Below, piece by piece: positions 50,286 through 59,966 of a DNA stretch of 64,000 bases; position 1 is the stretch's first letter; each line of letters begins with the position of its first letter. Source of the DNA: Brevibacillus humidisoli (GTDB taxonomy: Bacteria > Bacillota > Bacilli > Brevibacillales > Brevibacillaceae); the NCBI RefSeq assembly GCF_020923435.1, contig NZ_CP087263.1, forward strand, positions 1,445,970-1,509,969, read 5' to 3'. Position numbers and translations under genes: made by a program. Under the pieces are notes generated by a model that did not search any database, had not been told where the DNA came from, and saw only the letters and a list, made by a program, of their open reading frames with translations.

Positions 50286-50900
50286 ATGGAACGATCACTT
50301 CATTTGATAACCAGCGGGCAGCAAACACTGGAGGAAACACTGCGGGTGGCAGAGGCAGCCGCCAGAGGAGGAGTTGACTACTTGCACATACGGGAAAAAC
50401 ACCGTACGGCGCGTGAACTTCTGGAATGGGTAGAGCAGCTCAGTCGGGTATTTCGACGGGAGCAGTTGATCGTCAACGACCGGATAGACGTTGCCATGGC
50501 GTCATCCTGCGGGGGGGCGCATCTCGCCTATCATAGTCTGCCGCCTCAGTTGGCCCGACCGCTTCTTCCCGCCGATTGTCTGCTCGGCCAATCGGTTCAT
50601 TCGCTGTCTGAGGCAGAACAGGCGGAGCGGGGGGGTGTATCGTACGTCCTGTATGGACACGTGTATGAAAGTGGATCAAAGCCTGGCCTGGCACCTCGTG
50701 GTACGGAGGAGCTTCGGCAGATCGCCGCGAGACTGCAGATTCCGCTGATTGCGATTGGCGGGATTACACCAAAACATGTACCTGAGTTGCTGGCGGCTGG
50801 GTGTGGCGGGATAGCCGTACTATCCGGAATCACCACGGCTGACGATCCGGAAGCGGCGGCCCGTACATACCGCCAGGCGTTGGACAGTCCGCTCACATGA
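50286..50900 (+). CDS. tenI: thiazole tautomerase TenI
   Basis: The product has 204 residues, a ThiE-like TIM barrel. His125 in LYGHVYESGSKPGLAPRG matches the active-site His of B. subtilis TenI. The phosphate loop is AIGGITPKHVPELLAAG. TenI aromatises the thiazole tautomer made by ThiG. GAGGGGGGAG lies before the ATG. It is the first gene after the riboswitch, and thiS begins 46 nt after its stop. A true ThiE lies further down, which supports the tautomerase role here. Confidence 0.9.
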   Translation: MERSLHLITSGQQTLEETLRVAEAAARGGVDYLHIREKHRTARELLEWVEQLSRVFRREQLIVNDRIDVAMASSCGGAHLAYHSLPPQLARPLLPADCLLGQSVHSLSEAEQAERGGVSYVLYGHVYESGSKPGLAPRGTEELRQIAARLQIPLIAIGGITPKHVPELLAAGCGGIAVLSGITTADDPEAAARTYRQALDSPLT

Positions 50901-50946
50901 GCACGAGCGGAGGAAGCCGGAGACGCTAGAGGGAGGAGGAGAGTCG

Positions 50947-51147
50947 ATGCACATCAGGCTAAATGGTGAAATCGTCCAACTGGAGAAGATCACCACCGTC
51001 AGTGGTCTGCTTGCTCATTACAGCCTAGAGCAGAAGATCCTGGTTGTGGAACGGAACGGTCAAATCGTGGATCGCTCCGCCTATGAACAGACGCCGATTA
51101 AGGACGGCGATAATATCGAAATCGTACATTTCGTCGGAGGGGGATGA
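50947..51147 (+). CDS. thiS: sulfur carrier protein ThiS
   Basis: The product has 66 residues with a ubiquitin-like beta-grasp, ending in the required Gly-Gly (IVHFVGGG). After adenylation and sulfur transfer it carries thiocarboxylate to ThiG. GGAGGAGGAG lies before the ATG. It ends 4 nt before thiG. The adenylating partner ThiF is not in the cluster. Confidence 0.93.
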   Translation: MHIRLNGEIVQLEKITTVSGLLAHYSLEQKILVVERNGQIVDRSAYEQTPIKDGDNIEIVHFVGGG

Positions 51148-51151
51148 CAGT

Positions 51152-51916
51152 ATGTTAAAAATCGGACCGTATTCATTTCGTTCCCGGCTGCTGTTGGGGA
51201 CGGGGAAGTTTTCCGATTTGGAGACTCAGAGCAAGGCAGTTGATGCGTCAGAAGCGGAGATTCTTACCTTCGCCGTACGTCGGCTGAATCTGAACAACGC
51301 AGATCAGCCTAACTTTTTGGAACAATTGGACTTGAAGAAATATGCGCTGCTGCCCAATACAGCCGGGGCCTACACGGTGGAAGAAGCGGTGCGGATTGCC
51401 CGTCTGTCCAAAGCATCCGGTCTTTGCGACATGATCAAGGTAGAGGTCTTGGGCGATTCCCGTACTCTGCTGCCGGACCCGTTCGGCACACTGGAAGCGT
51501 CGCGTATTTTGGTGGAAGAAGGTTTTGTCGTTTTAACCTACACAAATGATGATCCCATTCTGGCCAAACGTCTGCAGGAAGTAGGAGTGCACGCTGTAAT
51601 GCCTGGCGCCTCCCCGATTGGCTCTGGGCAAGGCATCATCAATGAAAACAACCTACGCTTCATCATTGAGGAAGCGAAAGTTCCCGTGATCATCGACGCT
51701 GGTATTGGTTCGCCTGCCGATGCAGCTAAAGCGATGGAGTTAGGTGCCGATGGCGTGCTGCTAAATACGGCAGTAGCGTTGGCAGACGATCCGGTGCTGA
51801 TGGCGGAAGCGATGAAACTGGCTGTGGAAGCAGGGCGTAAAGGATTTCTTGCTGGCCGAATTCCCAAAAAGCGTTATGCTTCTGCATCCAGTCCGGCAGA
51901 AGGGATGATTGAGTGA
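51152..51916 (+). CDS. thiG: thiazole synthase ThiG
   Basis: The product has 254 residues. The Schiff-base Lys is Lys96 ([18 protein letters not shown]). Other blocks are [31 protein letters not shown] and [20 protein letters not shown]. It joins deoxyxylulose 5-phosphate, dehydroglycine and ThiS-thiocarboxylate to the thiazole phosphate. The ATG at 51152 has GGAGGGG 6 nt upstream; an earlier frame start at 51044 lies inside thiS. Confidence 0.95.
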   Translation: MLKIGPYSFRSRLLLGTGKFSDLETQSKAVDASEAEILTFAVRRLNLNNADQPNFLEQLDLKKYALLPNTAGAYTVEEAVRIARLSKASGLCDMIKVEVLGDSRTLLPDPFGTLEASRILVEEGFVVLTYTNDDPILAKRLQEVGVHAVMPGASPIGSGQGIINENNLRFIIEEAKVPVIIDAGIGSPADAAKAMELGADGVLLNTAVALADDPVLMAEAMKLAVEAGRKGFLAGRIPKKRYASASSPAEGMIE

Positions 51917-52598
51917 GATGGCAGCAGCCAGTCGCACAGCAAGCGAAAAGCTGAAGGATTGTCTGCGGGTCTACCTGGTGATCGGCAGTCAGGATTGCGG
52001 ATACTCGGCAGAGCGGGTGGTCCAGATCGTCGGGGATGCGCTTGCTGGGGGCGTGCGTGCGGTCCAGTTTCGGGACAAGAACAGCCGTCTGACACGTGCC
52101 GAACAGTTGGCTCTGGCTGGCCGGCTCCAGATGCTTTGCCGCGAGCATGGTGCCCTGTTTTTCATCAATGACGATGTTTCCCTGGCCATTCAGCTTCGAT
52201 CGGACGGTGTCCATGTCGGACAGGATGACATGACGCTTGCCGAAGTGCGCCAACTGGTCCCAGTCGGGATGATCGTAGGCGTTTCAGCCGGTACCCCTGA
52301 GGAGGCACTGGCAGCCAAACAAGGAGGGGCGGACTACATCGGGGTGGGAGCGATGTATCATACCGGTTCTAAAGTGGATGCCGGAGAACCGATCGGGCCC
52401 GAGGGACTTGCTGAGATTCGCGCGGCTGTCGGCGATGACTGCATGATTGTCGGGATCGGTGGCATTCAGCTGGCCAATGCAGCGGCTGTGCTCGAAGCAG
52501 GAGCGGACGGATTGGCCCTGATCTCTGCGATCACAGGTGCAGACTCCCCCCGCGATGCAGCGACCAGCCTAAGGAGGTTGTACCATCATGACCCATGA
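51909..52598 (+). CDS. thiE: thiamin-phosphate synthase ThiE
   Basis: The product has 229 residues. Blocks for HMP-pyrophosphate and thiazole-phosphate binding are visible: [59 protein letters not shown] and [19 protein letters not shown]. It joins the two halves of thiamin. A TTG at 51909 overlaps the thiG stop; the ATG three codons later (51918) is an alternative. Its 3' end overlaps ylmB by 11 nt, so translation is coupled. Confidence 0.93.
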   Translation: MSEMAAASRTASEKLKDCLRVYLVIGSQDCGYSAERVVQIVGDALAGGVRAVQFRDKNSRLTRAEQLALAGRLQMLCREHGALFFINDDVSLAIQLRSDGVHVGQDDMTLAEVRQLVPVGMIVGVSAGTPEEALAAKQGGADYIGVGAMYHTGSKVDAGEPIGPEGLAEIRAAVGDDCMIVGIGGIQLANAAAVLEAGADGLALISAITGADSPRDAATSLRRLYHHDP

Positions 52599-53886
52599 TA
52601 ACAAAGTGGAGCGGGTGGTCCAATCGATCGCAGAACGGAGCGAAGAACTGTTTGCTCTGCTGGCAGAAGCAATCTCTTTTCCCACTGTCAGCCCTCCGGC
52701 ACGCAATACGGATCCTGCCCAATCCTGGCTTGCCAGCCGTCTGCAGGAATGTGGCTTTTCCATTGATCGCTGGTCCGTTTACCCCGGTGATGACAACGTA
52801 GTCGGCTTGCTTCGAGGGGCTGATCCCGACAAGTACAACAGTGTAATCGTGAATGGTCATATGGACGTTGCTGAGGTAGGCGATGATTCCGGTTGGCGGT
52901 ACTCCCCGTTCTCGCTGACCGAGGCTGGGGACGGTCGCTGGTATGGGCGAGGGACCGCCGATATGAAGGGCGGCCTGGTTGCCAGCTTGTTTGCGATTCG
53001 CCTGCTGCGGGAAGTCGGGCTGGAACTAAAAGGAGATCTGATCTTCCAATCCGTGATTGGAGAAGAAGCGGGTGAAGCGGGTACCCTCTCAGCACTGGAG
53101 CGAGGCTATACCGCTGATTTTGCCGTCGTCGCCGACACCAGTCAGCTGCGTCTGCAGGGACAGGGAGGCGTGATCACTGGCTGGATCACGGTGGAAAGCC
53201 CTACCACCCTGCACGATGGGATGCGCTCACGGATCATTCACGCCGGAGGCCGCGTACACGGTGCCAGCGCCATTGAGAAGATGGCAAAAATCATCACGTC
53301 GCTGCAGGAACTGGAACGCCATTGGGCAGTGATGAAGCAGTACCCCGGGTTTCCACCCGGCATCAACACGATCAATCCCGCTGTCATCGAAGGCGGGCGT
53401 CATGCCGCTTTTATCGCTGACAAGTGCGCTCTCTGGATCACCGTCCATTTTTATCCCGATGAGAACTATGAACAGGTGACAAGGGAGATTGAGCAGCATG
53501 TTCTGGCGGTCGCCAAGGCTGATCCGTGGCTGAAGGATCATCCGCCGTCCTTTCGCTGGGGCGGACGTTCGATGATTGAGGAGAGAGGTGAGATTTTTCC
53601 CGCTCTCGCGATTGATCCCGATCATCCGGCAATGCAGCGGTTAACCAGTGCCTATGAGCGGCAGTGCGGCATGCAGCCAGTAGTGGAGATGTCGCCTTCG
53701 GTGACAGATGCCGGTTGGTTTGGGCATATGGGCATTCCCGCCGTTATCTTCGGGCCGGGAGAATTGGCCCATGCCCATGCTGTCGACGAATCGGTCGATC
53801 CGCAGGAACTGATCGCTTTCGCCCAGATTATGGCCCGCTTTCTCGCTGACTGGTGCAACACCCCAAAGAAGGAGCGAACAGAATGA
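52588..53886 (+). CDS. ylmB: formylaminopyrimidine deformylase, M20 family (YlmB)
   Basis: The product has 432 residues. The M20 metal sites are VNGHMDVAEVGDDSGW, GRGTADMKGGLVA and VIGEEAGEAGT. In the thiamin salvage pathway YlmB removes the formyl group from N-formyl-aminomethylpyrimidine, giving the substrate of TenA. The neighbours tenA and thiZXY make this assignment much better than a generic ArgE/DapE call. AAGGAGG lies before the ATG. Its stop overlaps the tenA start (ATGA). Confidence 0.85.
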   Translation: MTHDNKVERVVQSIAERSEELFALLAEAISFPTVSPPARNTDPAQSWLASRLQECGFSIDRWSVYPGDDNVVGLLRGADPDKYNSVIVNGHMDVAEVGDDSGWRYSPFSLTEAGDGRWYGRGTADMKGGLVASLFAIRLLREVGLELKGDLIFQSVIGEEAGEAGTLSALERGYTADFAVVADTSQLRLQGQGGVITGWITVESPTTLHDGMRSRIIHAGGRVHGASAIEKMAKIITSLQELERHWAVMKQYPGFPPGINTINPAVIEGGRHAAFIADKCALWITVHFYPDENYEQVTREIEQHVLAVAKADPWLKDHPPSFRWGGRSMIEERGEIFPALAIDPDHPAMQRLTSAYERQCGMQPVVEMSPSVTDAGWFGHMGIPAVIFGPGELAHAHAVDESVDPQELIAFAQIMARFLADWCNTPKKERTE

Positions 53887-54554
53887 ACAGATTTTCCGAA
53901 CGATTGTACCAAAAGGTGCAGCCGATCTGGGAGCGGACGCATCAGCACCCGTTCGTCACAGGTCTTGGCGATGGCACTCTGCCAAAAGATTCGTTCATCT
54001 TTTACATGAAACAGGATTACGTCTTTCTGATTGACTACGCCAAGCTGTTTGGGATCGCCAGCGCCAAGGCGTATGATCTGACCACCGGTGCCCGCTTTGC
54101 CGCGCTGCAGGAGGCGACGCTAAACGAAGAGATGGCGTTGCACCGGGGGTATGCCGAAAGGCTGGGGATCAGCCGGGAGGCATTGGAATCGACAGAACCC
54201 TCGTTCGTCATGCTGGCCTACACCAGTTACATGTTGAAAGTGGCCTATCAAGGATCGCTTGCTGAACTGATCAGCGCGCTGCTGCCATGCATGTGGAGCT
54301 ACGCGGAGATCGGCAAGCGGTTGGCAGCCAAGCCTGGTGCCGCCGACCATCCGCTATACGGAGAGTGGATCAAGATGTACAGCTCTCCGGAGTTTGGCGA
54401 ATTGTCCGAATGGTTGATCGAGCTGTTGGATGAACTGACTGAAGGAAGCAGCGAACAGGTGCTGTCCCGTCTGGAACAGCATTTTCTGACCACTTCGCGG
54501 ATGGAGTATCAGTTCTGGGAGATGGCCTACCGAAAGGAACTATGGCCTTGCTGA
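53883..54554 (+). CDS. tenA: aminopyrimidine aminohydrolase / thiaminase II TenA
   Basis: The product has 223 residues. Active-site residues of TenA are present: Asp45 (FYMKQDYVFL), Cys136 (ALLPCMWSYAEIGKRL) and the late Glu in QFWEMAYRKELW. It hydrolyses aminomethylpyrimidine from degraded thiamin to HMP. GGAG lies 8 nt before the ATG at 53883, which overlaps the ylmB stop. Its 3' end overlaps thiZ by 13 nt. Confidence 0.92.
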   Translation: MNRFSERLYQKVQPIWERTHQHPFVTGLGDGTLPKDSFIFYMKQDYVFLIDYAKLFGIASAKAYDLTTGARFAALQEATLNEEMALHRGYAERLGISREALESTEPSFVMLAYTSYMLKVAYQGSLAELISALLPCMWSYAEIGKRLAAKPGAADHPLYGEWIKMYSSPEFGELSEWLIELLDELTEGSSEQVLSRLEQHFLTTSRMEYQFWEMAYRKELWPC

Positions 54555-55330
54555 ACAAGTTGTCATTTCACGAGGTCAGCTTCACCTACGGGGCTGAGCC
54601 GATCGTGGAACGGCTCAGTTTTTCGGTGGAGCAGGGAGAGTTTGTCAGCCTGATTGGTCCGAGCGGCGTAGGCAAAAGTACACTGTTTCGGCTGGCTAGC
54701 GGGTTGGTTGAGCCGACAGCTGGGACGATTCTGCTGGATGGCGAGCAGCGACTCACACGGCTCGGCCAGGTGGGGTATATGCCGCAAAAAGACTTGTTGA
54801 TGCCCTGGCGGACGATCACCGAGAACGCGATGCTGCCACTGGAACTCCGCTCCGTGCCAAAGGGAGTGGCTCGGGCGAAGGTGGAGGAACAGCTGCCGTT
54901 GTTCGGTTTGTCCGGCTACGCCGATGCTTATCCCGATCAACTCTCCGGCGGCATGAGACAGCGCGTCTCCTTGTTGCGTGCCACGCTTACGGGAGCAGAC
55001 CTGTTGTTGCTGGACGAACCATTTAGCGCATTGGACGGAATCACGCGGATGGAAATGCAGGAGTGGCTTTTGACGATGTGGCAGGAGCTGTCGCTGACGA
55101 TCGTGATGATTACGCACGATATTGAAGAGGCCTTGGTGCTGTCGGATAGGGTTATCCTGCTGCGGGAAAAACCAATCCGGGAGATCGTGGAAGTGAATCC
55201 GCCACTGCCGCGAGAGCGAGAGCGGCTGGCGCGGCGACATGATCCGCAGATTGGCGCTGTCAGGCAGGAGATATGGGAATTGCTGCAAAGCCAAAAACAG
55301 CTGGCGAGGGTACAAGGGAGGTTCGCCTGA
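54542..55330 (+). CDS. thiZ: HMP-precursor ABC transporter, ATP-binding protein ThiZ
   Basis: The product has 262 residues. Walker A is GPSGVGKST, the signature is LSGGMRQRVSLLRATL, and Walker B is LLLLDEPFSALDG. The sequence belongs to the nitrate/taurine-type ATPases, which in thiamin clusters are ThiZ. It overlaps tenA and touches thiX (stop at 55330, where thiX starts). Confidence 0.9.
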   Translation: MALLNKLSFHEVSFTYGAEPIVERLSFSVEQGEFVSLIGPSGVGKSTLFRLASGLVEPTAGTILLDGEQRLTRLGQVGYMPQKDLLMPWRTITENAMLPLELRSVPKGVARAKVEEQLPLFGLSGYADAYPDQLSGGMRQRVSLLRATLTGADLLLLDEPFSALDGITRMEMQEWLLTMWQELSLTIVMITHDIEEALVLSDRVILLREKPIREIVEVNPPLPRERERLARRHDPQIGAVRQEIWELLQSQKQLARVQGRFA

Positions 55331-56109
55331 TGGGAGAATCGGGACGGATGACGGCAGTCTGGTTTGCCATTTCGGTAAGCATCCTGGTTCTCGGCTGGGA
55401 AGCGATTTGTCGGCTGTTGGCGATTCCGCCGTTTATTCTGCCGCCGCCGAGTGCTGTGGCTTTGACCTTGTGGGAACTGAGAGATTTGCTGTTCGGTCAT
55501 CATTTGTGGACGACACTGCGTGAAGTGATGCTCGGCTTGACCGCCTCGATCCTATTCGGTATGACACTCGCTCTGGCGATGAATTTCTGGCGCCCGGTGG
55601 AGCGGATCGTCTACCCGTACATTGTCATCTCCCAGACGATACCGATCATTGCGCTCTCGCCCATCTTCATCTTGTGGTTTGGCTACAGCTTGTCTGGAAA
55701 AATCGCGATCACTGTACTTTTTACCTTTTTTCCGATCGTGGTGGGTGCATACGACGGGTTGCGTACGGCTGACCGGGAGATGATCGACCTGTTGAGGACG
55801 ATGGGGGCCAACCGCTGGCAGATCTTTTACAAACTGCAGATTCCCTCAGCCCTTCCCTCTTTCTTTAGCGGGTTGAAAGTGGCAGCGACATACAGTGTGG
55901 CGGGAGCGACGATTGGGGAGTGGCTGGGGGCAAGCGAAGGATTGGGTTACTTTGGCAGACGGGCTTCCGGCAACTTTCAGGCACCAGCACTGTTTGCCTC
56001 CGTTTTGCTGCTTTCCGCCATCGGGATTTTGCTCTTCCGATTGACCGCTTCCGTCGAACGGCGTGTCTTGCAAAAGAGCAGAAAGATTAAACAAACTAAA
56101 CAGGGATAG
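55330..56109 (+). CDS. thiX: HMP-precursor ABC transporter, permease ThiX
   Basis: The product has 259 residues with six membrane helices and the EAA-type loop DLLRTMGANRWQIFYKLQIP. The ATG at 55330 has AGGGAGG upstream, and earlier frame starts lie within thiZ. It forms the channel for N-formylamino-HMP or related pyrimidines bound by ThiY. Thirteen nt separate it from thiY. Confidence 0.9.
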   Translation: MGESGRMTAVWFAISVSILVLGWEAICRLLAIPPFILPPPSAVALTLWELRDLLFGHHLWTTLREVMLGLTASILFGMTLALAMNFWRPVERIVYPYIVISQTIPIIALSPIFILWFGYSLSGKIAITVLFTFFPIVVGAYDGLRTADREMIDLLRTMGANRWQIFYKLQIPSALPSFFSGLKVAATYSVAGATIGEWLGASEGLGYFGRRASGNFQAPALFASVLLLSAIGILLFRLTASVERRVLQKSRKIKQTKQG

Positions 56110-56122
56110 GAGTTATCAACAT

Positions 56123-57166
56123 ATGATTCGAACAAAGTCATTTTTTAGACGTTGGAGCATGGTCTCACTGACGCTATTGTCGCTAGTCGTTGTGGCGGCC
56201 TGCTCCACACCACCACAATCAGACGGCGGCACGATTCAGCAGGAGTCTTCCGGTACGGCCCAGCCTGCTGAACTGACCATCGCTCTCGACTGGTACCCCA
56301 ATGCTGTTCACAGCTTCTTGTATGCAGCGGAGGAGCAGGGGTATTTCGCAGAAGAGAACCTGCGGGTGAATCTACAGATGCCTTCGGACGCCAACGATCC
56401 GCTGAAACTGGTTGCAGCAGGTCAGGTCGATGCGGCGATCAGCTATCAGCCGCAAATCGTACAGGCCCGCTCCGAAGAGCTTCCTGTCGTCTCGATCGCT
56501 GCACTGGTTCGCCATCCGCTTAATGTGATCATGGTGCGAGAAGACAGCGACATCATCCAGCCGCGTGATCTCGCCGGGAAAAACATCGGCTATCCATCGA
56601 TTCCGCTGGATGAGTCGATCGTCCGTACGGTAGTAAAGGCGGACGGCGGAGATGACAGCGGGCTCAGCTTCACCGATATCGGCTTTGACATCGTCCCGGC
56701 ACTGACCGGTAAAAAAGTGGATGCCGTCGTCGGAGGATACATCAATCACGAAAAGCTGATTCTGGAGAAAAACGGTATCCCGGTACGCACGTTTGTGACT
56801 AGCGAATACGGTGTACCCGATTACTACGAATTGGTGCTGGCCACCAGTGATGATACCTTGTCCGAGAAAAAAGAGACGCTGGCCGCATTCCTGCGCGCTG
56901 CTGCCAAAGGGCAGGCGTACGTGTCTGCCCACAAAGAGGAGGCGCTTGAGCTGCTGCTCTCCAAACAGGCCAGCGAATTCCCCTTGGAAGAGGATATTGA
57001 GACGAAAAGCCTGGAGATCCTGCTGCCGTTGATGGATGCTGGCAGCGAGCCGTTCGGCAGTCAACAAGCCGAGAGCTGGCAGCAGCTGATCGAATGGATG
57101 CATACGCAGCAGTTGATCAAAAAAGAGGTTCAGGTCAATGATGTGATGGTGAACCTCTCAGAGTAG
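56123..57166 (+). CDS. thiY: HMP-precursor ABC transporter, substrate-binding lipoprotein ThiY
   Basis: The product has 347 residues. The signal peptide ends with the lipobox VVAAC; the mature protein is membrane-anchored. The NMT1/THI5-type domain begins with LTIALDWYPNAVHSFLYAAE, and further blocks are NDPLKLVAAGQVDAAISYQP and LAGKNIGYPSIPLDES. Such proteins bind formylaminopyrimidine. TAGGAG lies before the ATG. It is the last gene of the thiamin operon; a terminator lies about 125 nt on. Confidence 0.92.
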   Translation: MIRTKSFFRRWSMVSLTLLSLVVVAACSTPPQSDGGTIQQESSGTAQPAELTIALDWYPNAVHSFLYAAEEQGYFAEENLRVNLQMPSDANDPLKLVAAGQVDAAISYQPQIVQARSEELPVVSIAALVRHPLNVIMVREDSDIIQPRDLAGKNIGYPSIPLDESIVRTVVKADGGDDSGLSFTDIGFDIVPALTGKKVDAVVGGYINHEKLILEKNGIPVRTFVTSEYGVPDYYELVLATSDDTLSEKKETLAAFLRAAAKGQAYVSAHKEEALELLLSKQASEFPLEEDIETKSLEILLPLMDAGSEPFGSQQAESWQQLIEWMHTQQLIKKEVQVNDVMVNLSE

Positions 57167-57290
57167 AGGGGATCTGCAAAGAGCAAGGGGAGTCACAACA
57201 AGCGAAGCATGATGGGAAATGATGCTCCCGAAACAACTGCAATCCTCCATTGAAATCTGCAGCCATCTGCCGCATAATCGTATAAGATGA

Positions 57291-57322
57291 GAACGACGCC
57301 CAACCGCGGGCGTCGTTTCCTT
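57291..57322 (+). terminator. terminator of the thiamin operon
   Basis: AACGACGCCC and GGGCGTCGTT form a 10-bp stem with a 6-nt loop, followed by TTTCCTT. Confidence 0.75.
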
Positions 57323-57380
57323 GCCGGGGCAACGAGAGAATGATACACCCTATAGATCCTGTTGGAAAGGAGGGAGACGG

Positions 57381-58286
57381 ATGAAACACCATCTGTACAA
57401 AATCGGCTATGATCGTGTGAGCAAACGGGAACTCCTGCAGCGTCTGCAATTGACCGATTGTCTGTTGGTGGAGCACAAGTGGCTGGAACCACAGGGCTCC
57501 GAATCGGTTGACATACCGCCAGAAGAGGAACGTCATGCGATCCTCGTTCGCTTTCAACGCCGTCCCAGCGAGTGGATTACCTTTTCCGGCCTGTATGAGG
57601 TCCTCTCCCGGGAAGTGATTCCCTGGATCGATTCGCCGCTTGAATACCATCAGTTCGGGACGGAGCTGATCCCGGGCAACATCCGCCGTGAAAAGGCGCC
57701 GCAGGCGCGCATCCCAGCACGGACCAAGCTGGAGATCACGGCGATCCGTCAGGAAACGGTGTTTGTCAAAGTACCTGGTCACCCGTCCCGCCGCTATGAG
57801 ATGTCGCTGGCTCACGCTCGCTTTGCCAAAGATTTTCCGACTGATCTGGAACTGAGGCTGCAAGTGTACGCCTTCCCGCCTCGCTCCGATATTCTGGTGG
57901 ACTGGCTGCTGCACGAGGGGCGGAAAAAAGGCTTTATCACCAAACCAAACGGGGAGCGTGTCGAACGTTCCGCCTTTCAGGTGTGGGATGAACTGCGCCA
58001 GGAGTTTGACATCAGCGTCAGTGCCGCGCTGTTGGCTATCAAGCAGGCGTTGATTGTGCTGGATCGTGCCGGATTGGAGAGCGACTTTCCCTATCCAGTG
58101 CAGGAGGTCTCAGATCTTTCTTCCTCTACAGCGGAGGAGCGGGACGCGTTTTACTCCTATCATACCGTCCGTGCCGCGATTGCCGCCGTCTCTGCCTTGT
58201 TGACAACAGATCCCCGCGAAAAACTGCAGGACTTGCTGCTGCTGGACATAACACTGGAACAACAGCAAAAGCGACGGAGAGAGTGA
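57381..58286 (+). CDS. hypothetical protein, unknown family
   Basis: The product has 301 residues, is soluble and basic at the end. AAAGGAGGGAG precedes the ATG at 57381. An N-terminal alpha/beta part (HHLYKIGYDRVSKRELLQRL) and a middle beta domain (PARTKLEITAIRQETVFVKV) are followed by helices with HTH-like spacing (ERSAFQVWDELRQEFDISVS and onward). The closing segment is QQQKRRRE. I do not recognise it. It is monocistronic between the thiamin terminator and a convergent GNAT gene. Confidence 0.6.
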   Translation: MKHHLYKIGYDRVSKRELLQRLQLTDCLLVEHKWLEPQGSESVDIPPEEERHAILVRFQRRPSEWITFSGLYEVLSREVIPWIDSPLEYHQFGTELIPGNIRREKAPQARIPARTKLEITAIRQETVFVKVPGHPSRRYEMSLAHARFAKDFPTDLELRLQVYAFPPRSDILVDWLLHEGRKKGFITKPNGERVERSAFQVWDELRQEFDISVSAALLAIKQALIVLDRAGLESDFPYPVQEVSDLSSSTAEERDAFYSYHTVRAAIAAVSALLTTDPREKLQDLLLLDITLEQQQKRRRE

Positions 58287-58343
58287 GCGGCGTGAGGAGG
58301 CAGTCCACAGAGGTCACGTCTGCCCGAACAGTTCTTCTTTCTT

Positions 58344-58844
58344 TCATGATTGCTGTGTTACCATCAGCTGATAAAAGTGGACGTCCTGCCACTCGCCGAA
58401 CTTGAAGCCAACCTCTTTGAAACACCCGATATACGCAAAACCAAACTTCTCATGCAGTTTCACACTTGCTTGATTGCCACCCGTAACACCTGCGATAACC
58501 GTGTGATAGCCGTGAGTGGCCGCCAGTTGCAGAATCTCTCGCATCAGGGCGCTCCCAACGCCCCGACCTCGGCATCTGGATGAGATATACACTGACAACT
58601 CTGTTGTGTGGGCGTAAGCAGGTTTGTCCCTAAACTTGCTTAAACAGCTGTACCCTACCACTTCACCATTGAGTTCAGCGACGATGAGTGGGTATTTTCC
58701 ACCGTACTTTTCAAACCAATGCTTACGTTCCTCCAGAGTCTGCTCTTCCAAATCAAACGTAGCCGTTAGGCTGCGAACAGCTTCATTGTAGATTTCCAGC
58801 ATGGCAGGTAGATCGCTCGGCATCGCATGTCGGATCTGAAGCAT
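58344..58844 (-). CDS. GNAT acetyltransferase, phosphinothricin/methionine-sulfone type
   Basis: The product has 166 residues. The PAT/YwnH subgroup pattern is clear: IRHAMPSDLPAMLEIYNEAV, FDLEEQTLEERKHWFEKY, ELSVYISSRCRGRGVGSALM (acetyl-CoA loop R-G-x-G-V-G) and NQASVKLHEKFGFAYIGCF. Such enzymes acetylate phosphinothricin, methionine sulfone or similar amino acids. AGGAGG lies before the ATG at 58844; a longer frame to 58898 would run into the divergent hydrolase gene. Confidence 0.88.
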   Translation of the reverse strand: MLQIRHAMPSDLPAMLEIYNEAVRSLTATFDLEEQTLEERKHWFEKYGGKYPLIVAELNGEVVGYSCLSKFRDKPAYAHTTELSVYISSRCRGRGVGSALMREILQLAATHGYHTVIAGVTGGNQASVKLHEKFGFAYIGCFKEVGFKFGEWQDVHFYQLMVTQQS

Positions 58845-58896
58845 CGAGAATCCTCCTTTTCTGAGTGGGATCGCCTGTTCACATCGAGGTGGTTGC

Positions 58897-59793
58897 ATGA
58901 GCGTACAGACAATTTATACAAGTGAGGAAGGAAAGAGAAGAATCCTCAACTATTATGAAGCATACCTGCCATTGATTAAAGTAGAATTTGAAAGAGTGTA
59001 TGTCGATACGCGGTTTGGTATAACTCATACATTGGTGGCGGGTCCTGTTGAGGGGAAGCCTCTCTTTATCTTTCAGGGGGGCAATTGCATCAATCCCATG
59101 ACACTCTCCTGGTTTTCTTCCTTGTTTGAGGAGTATCGCATTTATGCTCCAGACACGATTGGAAATCCCGGTTACAGTGCAGAAACCAGGGTCTCGGCAA
59201 AAGATGATAGCTATGCATTATGGGTTGCTGACCTTATGAACCATTTTGGTATTGAAAAAAGTGCTTGCATTGGCCCGTCTTATGGAGCAGGCATCATTCT
59301 GCGAACGGCAGCATACATGCCGGAGAAAATCGCCTGCTCCGTATTGATGGCGCCATCTGGATTGCAGATGGGCTCCAAGTTGAAAATGGTCCAGAAAATC
59401 TTGCTCCCGCTGATACGGTTTCAACTGTTTTCAGATAAAAGGGGACTGCAAAAGATTGCTGATGCGATGTCGCTGAACAGCATGAAAGAGATAGATCGAC
59501 AGATTATTGAAGATATCTTTACACATGTTGACTTGTCTCATGAAATGCCGAAACGGACCGAAAAGAAGGAACTGGCGCAATACACCTCGCCCACCATGGT
59601 CTTGGCAGGGACAGAGGATATTTTCTTTCCGGGCGATCAGGTGGTGGCGAGGGCAGAAGCCATCATCCCCAACTTGGTGGCGGCAACCACTTATCCAATG
59701 GGTCATTTCCCTTCTGATGCCTACTTGCAGAAAATGAACGACGATATCAAACAATTCCTTTCCGAACACTATTCGTTTAGTTGCGGGGATTGA
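58897..59793 (+). CDS. alpha/beta-hydrolase fold enzyme
   Basis: The product has 298 residues. The nucleophile elbow is IGPSYGAG, the acid is in GTEDIFFPGD and the His is in YPMGHFPSDA, so the triad is complete. The oxyanion strand is LFIFQGGNCINPMTLS. It resembles uncharacterised Bacillales hydrolases; the substrate is unknown. GAGGTGG lies before the ATG. Its codon usage looks more A/T-rich than its neighbours, which hints at later arrival, but I did not count it. Confidence 0.85.
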   Translation: MSVQTIYTSEEGKRRILNYYEAYLPLIKVEFERVYVDTRFGITHTLVAGPVEGKPLFIFQGGNCINPMTLSWFSSLFEEYRIYAPDTIGNPGYSAETRVSAKDDSYALWVADLMNHFGIEKSACIGPSYGAGIILRTAAYMPEKIACSVLMAPSGLQMGSKLKMVQKILLPLIRFQLFSDKRGLQKIADAMSLNSMKEIDRQIIEDIFTHVDLSHEMPKRTEKKELAQYTSPTMVLAGTEDIFFPGDQVVARAEAIIPNLVAATTYPMGHFPSDAYLQKMNDDIKQFLSEHYSFSCGD

Positions 59794-59966
59794 GGGGACA
59801 TGTTCTAGTTCCCTTATCACAGGAAGCGAGAACCAAATTCTGTAAGTCTGCTAGTCCGCTTTCCGTTTATATGATACGATAGGAGAGTCGTGAATCCTTG
59901 GCTGCTCCTCGTACAACAGTAGATTTGCGCCAGGATTTCCGCTTCATGGGAAAGGAGGTTATTGGC

